NCBI GenBank assembly: GCA_910577225.1 | Contig: CAJTMV010000011.1 | Span: 34,960-98,959 of the forward strand | Origin: an uncultured Eubacterium sp. | Lineage (GTDB): Bacteria > Bacillota > Clostridia > Lachnospirales > Lachnospiraceae | Direction: 5' to 3' | Length of the DNA stretch: 64,000 nucleotides | Part shown: positions 58,516 through 64,000 of the stretch, in pieces | How the letters are laid out: the number at the start of each line of letters is the position of its first letter | How positions within the stretch are numbered: the first letter of the stretch is position 1 | The notes under the pieces: generated by a model | Databases searched by the model: none | Told to the model about the DNA's origin: nothing | What the model saw: only the letters and a program-made list of their open reading frames with translations | Translations under genes and position numbers: made by a program

Positions 58516-59544
58516 ATGAAAAAAATAAGAATCGGGATTCTGGGAGCTTCGGATATTGCATACCGGCGTTTTCTGCCGGCGCTGGCAAAGTCAGAATGGT
58601 TTGACTATATCGGCGTGGCAGTGGCAGACTGGCAGGAGTGGGGAGGCGGGTATGAGGAAACGTCTTATCAGCCGCTGCTGCAGCAAAAAATGAAAAAAGC
58701 GGCAAAATTTACAGATGGTTTTGGCGGCCGGATATTTGTCGGGTACCGGAATCTTCTGCTGTCGGGCGAGATCGACGCGGTTTATATCCCGCTGCCGCCG
58801 GGCCTGCATGACCGGTGGTGCCGCCGGGCTCTGCAGGCAGGGATTCATGTGTTTGTGGAAAAACCATGTACGACAGATTTTAAACGCACGCTTGCGCTCG
58901 TGCGTCTGGCAAAAGAAAAGGGACTTGCTGTTTATGAAAACTATGCGTTTTGCCTGCACAGGCAGATGAAAATGATTTTGGATCTGGTCGGCGCGGGAGA
59001 ACTTGGACAGATTCGTCTGATTCGCTGTACCTTCGGATTTCCGCACAGGGGTGAGACGGATTTTCGCTATCAGAAAGAGTCCGGCGGCGGAGCGCTTTTA
59101 GACTGCGGCGGATATGTGGTAAGGGCGGCGCAGATGTTTCTGGGAGACGGCGTTCATGTATGCATGTCTGCCCTGCATCAGACTGGAAAAAACGGCGTCG
59201 ATCTGTATGGCAGCATGGTGCTGGCCGATCAGAATGGCCGGGAGGCGCAGCTTGCGTTTGGGATGGATAATGCTTACCGGTGTGAACTGGAGATCTGGGG
59301 GAGCAGGGCCTGCCTGACCGCGCCAAGAATCTTTACGCCGCCGGCAGATTTCGCGCCGGTGATTATCATCCGTGGGCAGGAAGAACGAAGGATTGAAACA
59401 GAGCCGGACGATCAGTTTGCGAATGCTTTGGATTGTTTTTTTGCGTGCATTGCAGACAGGGAAAAAAGAGAACCGGTCACAGAGCAGATGCTTTGCTGTG
59501 GCAGACTTGTTAGGGAAGCGGTAGAGAAAAACATTTTGAAATGA
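58516..59544 (+). CDS. Gfo/Idh/MocA oxidoreductase, probable sugar 3-ketoreductase
   Basis: A 342-residue NAD(P)-dependent reductase. The Rossmann motif is IRIGILGASDIAYRRFLPAL and the family catalytic motif EKPCTTDFKRTLALV contains the conserved Lys. GGGALLDCGGYVVRAAQMFLG is the substrate region. In dideoxysugar routes a Gfo/Idh-type 3-ketoreductase acts directly after the 2,3-dehydratase, which fits the gene order. GGGGAGG lies a little far (about 13 nt) from the ATG. Confidence 0.88.
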   Translation: MKKIRIGILGASDIAYRRFLPALAKSEWFDYIGVAVADWQEWGGGYEETSYQPLLQQKMKKAAKFTDGFGGRIFVGYRNLLLSGEIDAVYIPLPPGLHDRWCRRALQAGIHVFVEKPCTTDFKRTLALVRLAKEKGLAVYENYAFCLHRQMKMILDLVGAGELGQIRLIRCTFGFPHRGETDFRYQKESGGGALLDCGGYVVRAAQMFLGDGVHVCMSALHQTGKNGVDLYGSMVLADQNGREAQLAFGMDNAYRCELEIWGSRACLTAPRIFTPPADFAPVIIIRGQEERRIETEPDDQFANALDCFFACIADREKREPVTEQMLCCGRLVREAVEKNILK

Positions 59545-59638
59545 GCATTTTGAAACAGACAGGTGGGAGTGTTTACAGATCCGGCTGGTTCCCGTTACAG
59601 TTATTTGTTTTTCAAATGGAAAGGAATAAGTTCATAGT

Positions 59639-60589
59639 ATGAGTAAACTATCGATTATCGTTCCGGTTTACTGGAACGAAGATACCCTGTCGCTGCTGTA
59701 TGAAGATCTGAGAAAAAATATTTTAAAAAAGATCGGAGATTATGAGATCGTTTTTGTGGATGACGGTTCCGCGGATGCGTCATGGTCGATCATGAATCAG
59801 ATCGGGGCGGCTGATGCCAGGGTTCGTTGTGTGAAGCTGTCGAGAAATTTTGGAGAGCATGCAGCGATTCTGGCCGGATTATCGGTCTGTACGGGCGACT
59901 GTGCCGTGACAAAACAGGCGGATCTGCAGGAAGATTCTGAAATTATCCTGCAGATGTACGAGAGCTGGAAAAAAGGAAACAAAGTCGTATTAGCGCTCAG
60001 AAAGGAAAGGGACGATCCTTTTCTCGTGCGGTTTTCCGCCGGATTATATTATAAACTGATGAAAAAATGGGTGAATAAAAATATGCCGGAAGGCGGATGC
60101 GACTGTTATTTATTAGACCGGCAGGTTATCCGTACGCTGCTGCAGATGGATGAAAAGCATTCGTCGCTGACGCTGCAGGTGCTGTGGGCGGGATTTCAGA
60201 CCGATCATATCTATTTTCACAGAAGGGAACGGAAAGTCGGTAAAGGACGCTGGACGTTTGCCAAAAAATTCAAACTGGCGCTGGATTCGATGGTTAGTTT
60301 TTCATATGTGCCGATTCGTATCATGTGGGTAACCGGAATTGTTTTTTGTATGTGTGCAGTGATTCTTGGGATCGATATTGTTGCAGAATGGATGACCGTC
60401 GGGACGCCGGCAGCCGGATGGCCGTCGCTGATGTGCGTGGTATTGTGTTCTTTTGGATTGATCTTACTGATGCTGGGACTGCTTGGAGAATATATCTGGA
60501 GGACGCTGGATGCGGCGAGAAACCGGCCGCCATTTATTATTGACGAAGTCAGATCCTGCGGACTGGAAGAGGGGAATATGGAGGAATAG
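59639..60589 (+). CDS. GtrB-like polyprenyl-phosphate glycosyltransferase
   Basis: A 316-residue GT2 enzyme anchored by two C-terminal membrane helices (about 230-253 and 265-290). SIIVPVYWNEDTLSLLYEDL, EIVFVDDGSADASW, LSRNFGEHAAILAGL, TKQADLQEDSE (DxQ/D metal site) and GEYIWRTLDAARNRPPF are GtrB/DPMS-type signatures. It would load a sugar on undecaprenyl phosphate for the GtrII-like enzyme at 53764. A GtrA-type flippase is not seen in the window. A terminator after it closes the locus. Confidence 0.9.
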   Translation: MSKLSIIVPVYWNEDTLSLLYEDLRKNILKKIGDYEIVFVDDGSADASWSIMNQIGAADARVRCVKLSRNFGEHAAILAGLSVCTGDCAVTKQADLQEDSEIILQMYESWKKGNKVVLALRKERDDPFLVRFSAGLYYKLMKKWVNKNMPEGGCDCYLLDRQVIRTLLQMDEKHSSLTLQVLWAGFQTDHIYFHRRERKVGKGRWTFAKKFKLALDSMVSFSYVPIRIMWVTGIVFCMCAVILGIDIVAEWMTVGTPAAGWPSLMCVVLCSFGLILLMLGLLGEYIWRTLDAARNRPPFIIDEVRSCGLEEGNMEE

Positions 60590-60749
60590 GTACGGATGAT
60601 GCATGGAAACAGGTGACTGCATAACGGGTATGGAAGCGGTTTATTTTAAATTGGAGTAGAAAAGGATCACTGCTGAAAAGATCATGGAGATTATGAAAGA
60701 TGCAAAGATGGCAGATGAAAAAAGAAACGAAACAACAACGAATCAACAG

Positions 60750-60792
60750 GGTGTAAAGTCTTATGCAAAGTGCAGGACTTTGCACCTTTTTC
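60750..60792 (+). terminator. Terminator of the polysaccharide locus
   Basis: GGTGTAAAGTC (60750-60760) pairs with GACTTTGCACC (60776-60786) with one G-T pair, followed by TTTTT. Confidence 0.87.
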
Positions 60793-60977
60793 ATTTGTAA
60801 ATATCAATACGATCCATATATACTGTACGTCCTTAACAATTACAGCAGCAGACTGTTTTTCGGGCGTTAGGTATCTGGCAGTATTTTTTTGAATGTAAAT
60901 TTCTAAGACATGCAGTAAAAAACGGTGCGATGCGGAATCTGAAATTCATTTACCAGAAGTGGATTGCTTTTTATTCT

Positions 60978-61006
60978 TGAAATATTGATACATTTGTAAT
61001 ATAATT
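60978..61006 (+). promoter_or_regulatory. Promoter of the P-loop ATPase gene
   Basis: TTGAAA (60978-60983), N17, TATAAT (61001-61006), about 120 nt before the start codon. Confidence 0.75.
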
Positions 61007-61128
61007 GCAATGATCATACAAGTAAGGGCAGTTTTTAAATAAAAGAAAACTATTTTTAACTGATTTAATAACTGGTTTATGTGAGAGAAAAATAATATAT
61101 GTGTACTAAGATATAGGAGAAAACAAGT

Positions 61129-62699
61129 ATGAATTTTATTGATGTAGAAATTCCTTTTGACGAAGCTGAAAATTATTTTAAACCGAATAATAAGGAAAAA
61201 TTAAATAAATTGTTTTATAAAGACAGCAATTATAAGAAACTATTATTGGACACTACGTATTATTTAATTGGAGAAAAAGGAAGTGGAAAAACAACTTATT
61301 GTGCGTACTTTTGTAATAATACAATAAATAATACAAGATCAAAAAGATATTTGCTCACAGTCGATGATTATAATAAAATATTAAAAATGAAAAAAGAGGG
61401 AAAACTGAATTATACACATTATATAACATTGTGGAAAGCTATTATACTGGCAAAATTATTATCGTCTATTGAACAGAATGAAATAGCGTTATTTCACAGT
61501 TCGGCATATGATCATATCATGGATTTTTTAAATAAATACAATTTTTCGAAAATTACAATGGAGTCTTTTTCTCCAGTTTCATTTATGGATAATGAAAGGT
61601 TTACATATGGTATAAATGGTGGATGGAATGATGATAATAGTAAGATTGAAGTTTTAACTTCTCATGAAGATTCTAATCAGGCTACATCAGAGAAGTATGT
61701 ATACGAGGATCATTGGCTATATTTTGTTAATACAATTGTCTCACAAATACAGAAACTAAGATTAAGGAATAATCACTATTTGTTTATTGATGGATTGGAT
61801 ACTCGTCCAACAGATATAGATTATATAGAATATAAAGAGTGTATTTATCCATTGGTAAGGGCGGTTTATGATTTAAATAATGATATTCTTTCGCGTATAA
61901 AAGATCGGAAAAAAGGCAGATTACAAATCATATTATTGACGCGACTTGATATTTTTTAGAAGCAGGATTAAGCAACGCGGGAAGTAAAATATCTGATAAT
62001 AGTGCATTTTTAAATTGGAGCGTATCAAATCAGAATAACTATAGGGCATCATCAATATTCGAGCTGGTGAATAGTATGATTTGCGCTGGTAGCGCACAGG
62101 AAAACGGTAAGGATTGGAATGATTATTTCAATTTTAAAATCAAACGTGGGAATATGGAGTTTGAATCTTTTAATTATTTTCTCCGGCTCACGACATCAAA
62201 ACCCAGAGATTTTGTTAAATTACTCAAAATAACAAAAGAACAATGTGAACGAAATAATGTTCTAAATCCGACCGCTGAAATAATTCAGGCAGATTTTTTT
62301 CAACGGTCATATTCAACATATTTTGTGGATTCTCTGCGGAGTGCCTTAAGATTTTATTATAATGAACAGGATATAAAATTATTATTTGAATTTATAAAAT
62401 CTATTAGATCTCGAAGCTTTATTTATGAGGAATATAAAAATAAATGGCACTCTTTTCGAAAGAAGGAGAAGCTGCAGCAAAAATTTGAAAATGGAAATAA
62501 GATTTTAGAACTAATGTTTGATTTTAATATGATTGCAATGAAGGAATATGCTTATCAAGGGAGGTACTATAGGTGGAAATACAGGGAAACTACTATAGCA
62601 AATTACGATTGCAATTTAGATGCAAATCAAATAGAAAATAATACCAAATTCATTTTCCACTGGGCATTGGAAAAGGAGTTTGGATTATATCTGATTTAA
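61129..62699 (+). pseudogene. P-loop ATPase (Sll1717-like), frameshifted at a T6 run
   Basis: The first frame (61129-61959) holds Walker A GEKGSGKTTYCAYF and a Walker B-like HYLFIDGLDTRP, then reads LLTRLDIF and stops. One extra T in the T6 run at 61952-61957 would read DIFLEAGLSNAGSK and continue without stop to 62699 (about 523 residues in all), with FLRLTTSKPRDFVKLLKI in the second half. The family is a single-protein ATPase often placed in defence regions; the name is from memory. It is inactivated, phase-variable or mis-sequenced. GGAGAAAACAAGT precedes the start. Very AT-rich. Confidence 0.7.
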
Positions 62700-63047
62700 A
62701 AGTTTTCTAAATAATAAGTGACAACATTTGACAACAGAAATTGACAATATCATTCCCACCTGAATTGTATGACAGTGATAAAGTGGAAGGATTGGCTGAC
62801 AGGGAAAAACTTCTTTTCACTTGTGCGAAATATATTGTCAGAGGTTTCCTGTTAAAAAATCCCGTCTACATAAGGGTATATTCTGCCTATGAGTAAGAAT
62901 ACACATATCGTTTGTCTTATTAACTCATATTATTGGAACTGCTTTATGGATCCAATTATCATGTATTACCCAAATTCCTGTACTGATTCATACTGTATGG
63001 GCGTTTGTTGTAACAGCCCCTACTGGGAAGAAAGGGGATGAGGGAAA
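62700..63047. other. Mobile-element debris between ATPase and sigma remnant
   Basis: A start-less frame ending at 62896 reads FPPELYDSDKVEGLADREKL and RGFLLKNPVYIRVYSAYE, probably the tail of an eroded element gene. The small Cys-rich frame at 62946 is listed separately. No regulatory element is evident. Confidence 0.4.
62946..63041 (+). CDS. 31-residue Cys-rich peptide gene
   Basis: Reads MDPIIMYYPNSCTDSYCMGV followed by CCNSPYWEERG. Four Cys are spaced as in small zinc-binding proteins. It lies directly before the sigma-like gene, as in integrative elements. No strong ribosome site precedes it, so translation is uncertain. Confidence 0.4.
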   Translation: MDPIIMYYPNSCTDSYCMGVCCNSPYWEERG

Positions 63048-63480
63048 ATGAGAAATTCTGAACAGTTCATGAAACATATCTAATATGCGTTTAATGTGTT
63101 CTGTAAGGTTGTCCGGTGTCATGAAGCAATCAACGCGTGGCGGGATTTGAAGCGGAAAGAGGAGCGGGAAATATCCCCTGACTACCTAATGTCAGAAAGA
63201 TATTTTAAACCGTCTGTTATGGATAGTTACTTTGAAAAACAGGACAAGCCAACTGTATTTCTTGTAGTGGGAAAGGAAGTTATCTTTGATGATGAACGGC
63301 TGGCAACAGCATTATCGAAATTGCGTCGGGAAGTCTTGCAATTGTATTATTTCGTCGGCTATCGTGACGAAGTAATCAGCAGAATGTACGGGGGTGCAGA
63401 AGTACGATAAATAGTCGGAGAATGTTGCGCTGAAATAGTTGTGGAAAGAATGGGAGAAAGTTGAGCATGAGGAACAATAA
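63048..63480 (+). pseudogene. Sigma-70-like regulator of integrative elements, decayed
   Basis: The frame begins MRNSEQFMKHI behind GATGAGGGAAA, meets a TAA at 63081, then continues YAFNVFCKVVRCHEAINAWR, EREISPDYLMSERYF and LRREVLQLYYFVGYRDEVIS, the region-2/4-like layout of element-borne sigma factors. After MYGG a frameshift is followed by two more stops, and the expected basic end (WKEWEKVEHEEQ) is found near 63440-63480 in the other frame. Several independent lesions make sequencing error unlikely. Confidence 0.75.
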
Positions 63481-63505
63481 TGAGGCGCATATATAAATTA
63501 CTTAT

Positions 63506-63522
63506 CCTGAATTATTCACGGA
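63506..63522 (+). mobile_element. Candidate left inverted repeat of the IS1380 element
   Basis: CCTGAATTATTCACGGA lies 25 bp after the sigma remnant and about 150 bp before the transposase start, the usual distance. The matching right end is outside the window, so this is provisional. Confidence 0.4.
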
Positions 63523-63669
63523 ATAACAGCATTAACTGCTGAAACCCGCATAGTTACTGTATTTTAATTGAATATTGCTTTTCACTTATTTAGTGAATAG
63601 AAAAAGACCTCTATCTATGGTAAAATTTAGGTGTCCAATCCAAATCAAAACCAAAGAAAGGGTCTTTAT

Positions 63670-64000
63670 ATGGATATTTTAAACACTGTAAGCTTAGAAA
63701 GCAATAGCCAGATTAAAATTAATTTTGACGGAGGCGATTTATCCTCCGATGCAGGACTTCTCCTGTTCAAAGAGTTCCTGTTTAAGATTGGAGCGGTCAG
63801 GCTCGTTAATCGTATGTTCAAAACCAATGATACCGCATGGTTCCGCGTCCATAAGGATGATACGAATCTGATGCAGGTAATTTACCAGATTATCAGTTCC
63901 TACTTTGAGGATGACTGTGCAGACGAACTGACAAACGAACCTGTTATGACAGTTATTTTAGGCAAGGATGCCCTGGCATCCCAGCCTACCCTGTCACGCT
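63670..64000 (+). CDS. IS1380-family transposase, N-terminal part (runs off window)
   Basis: The first 110 codons are MDILNTVSLESNSQIKINFD, then GGDLSSDAGLLLFKEF and LMQVIYQIISSYFEDDCADE, ending KDALASQPTLSR. This N-terminal DDE-transposase domain is characteristic of the IS1380 family (full length about 430 residues). AAAGAAAGGG precedes the start. The reading frame is intact to the window end. Confidence 0.88.
   Translation, partial: MDILNTVSLESNSQIKINFDGGDLSSDAGLLLFKEFLFKIGAVRLVNRMFKTNDTAWFRVHKDDTNLMQVIYQIISSYFEDDCADELTNEPVMTVILGKDALASQPTLSR

Larger units (their letters stand above)
60590..61128. other. 539-bp intergenic stretch
   Basis: It holds the terminator at 60750 and the promoter at 60978 listed below. 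The remaining sequence becomes AT-rich and shows no gene. Confidence 0.6.

Overview
The window looks like chromosome of a spore-forming Clostridia, most probably a gut Lachnospiraceae. It encodes a SpoIIR sporulation factor, TTGACA-N17-TATAAT type promoters, GGAGG ribosome sites, a Firmicutes-type LexA box and a BglG-family/PTS module. Housekeeping genes lie mostly on the plus strand at moderate GC. AT-rich patches mark imported or decaying DNA. No rRNA or tRNA gene was found.

Layout. 1-1570: a 5'-truncated DUF6076-like gene on the minus strand abuts a structured non-coding RNA (15-bp closing stem, raiA-motif-like). A small DUF6465 gene and a 5-unit, exactly 34-bp tandem repeat follow. 1574-19883: chromosomal genes, namely endonuclease IV, a class A penicillin-binding protein, a peptide-type ABC transporter with its own two-component system, a chemotaxis receptor, a membrane dipeptidase, two tandem GH43 arabinanase-like enzymes, a MIF-like protein, apt, a YbjQ-like protein and a DNA glycosylase. 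19973-22186: a small defence-like cassette (broken HepT-like gene, AAA ATPase, PD-(D/E)XK-like partner). 22351-24525: a radical-SAM DNA-repair gene pair behind a promoter carrying two LexA boxes. 24605-27979: glucose-type PTS EIICBA with a RAT/terminator leader and a BglG/GlcT-type antiterminator. 28094-30011: a BlaI/M56 regulator-protease pair with dyad operators. 30365-33314: small membrane and lipoprotein genes and spoIIR.

33533-60589 is a surface-polysaccharide locus of about 27 kb. It starts from a strong promoter and a DUF4422 glycosyltransferase that has been cut by a decayed conjugative element (about 33970-37240; J-domain protein, relaxase and serine recombinase all broken). It continues with an XRE regulator, several glycosyltransferases, wecC and wecB (UDP-ManNAcA synthesis), two CgeB-like glycosyltransferases, a Wzm/Wzt-type exporter, an asparagine-synthetase-like enzyme, methyltransferases, a GtrII/GtrB-type side-branch pair, and a deoxy/amino-sugar module (DegT aminotransferase, FdtA-like cupin, NDP-hexose 2,3-dehydratase, Gfo/Idh reductase). 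The polymer is probably made in the cytoplasm, exported by the ABC transporter, and carries ManNAcA-derived and dideoxy or amino-dideoxy sugars.

The most striking signal is two long poly-G tracts inside this locus. G11 (47003-47013) splits what would be one 869-residue methyltransferase / coiled-coil / glycosyltransferase protein into two frames. G9 (53238-53246) lies inside a second methyltransferase, in frame. Both look like contingency (phase-variation) switches on glycan modification. The coiled coil of the first protein also carries a perfect 21-bp, one-heptad tandem duplication.

60750-64000: behind a terminator lie a P-loop ATPase gene broken at a T6 run, a decayed sigma-70-like gene of integrative elements, and the start of an IS1380-family insertion sequence that leaves the window.
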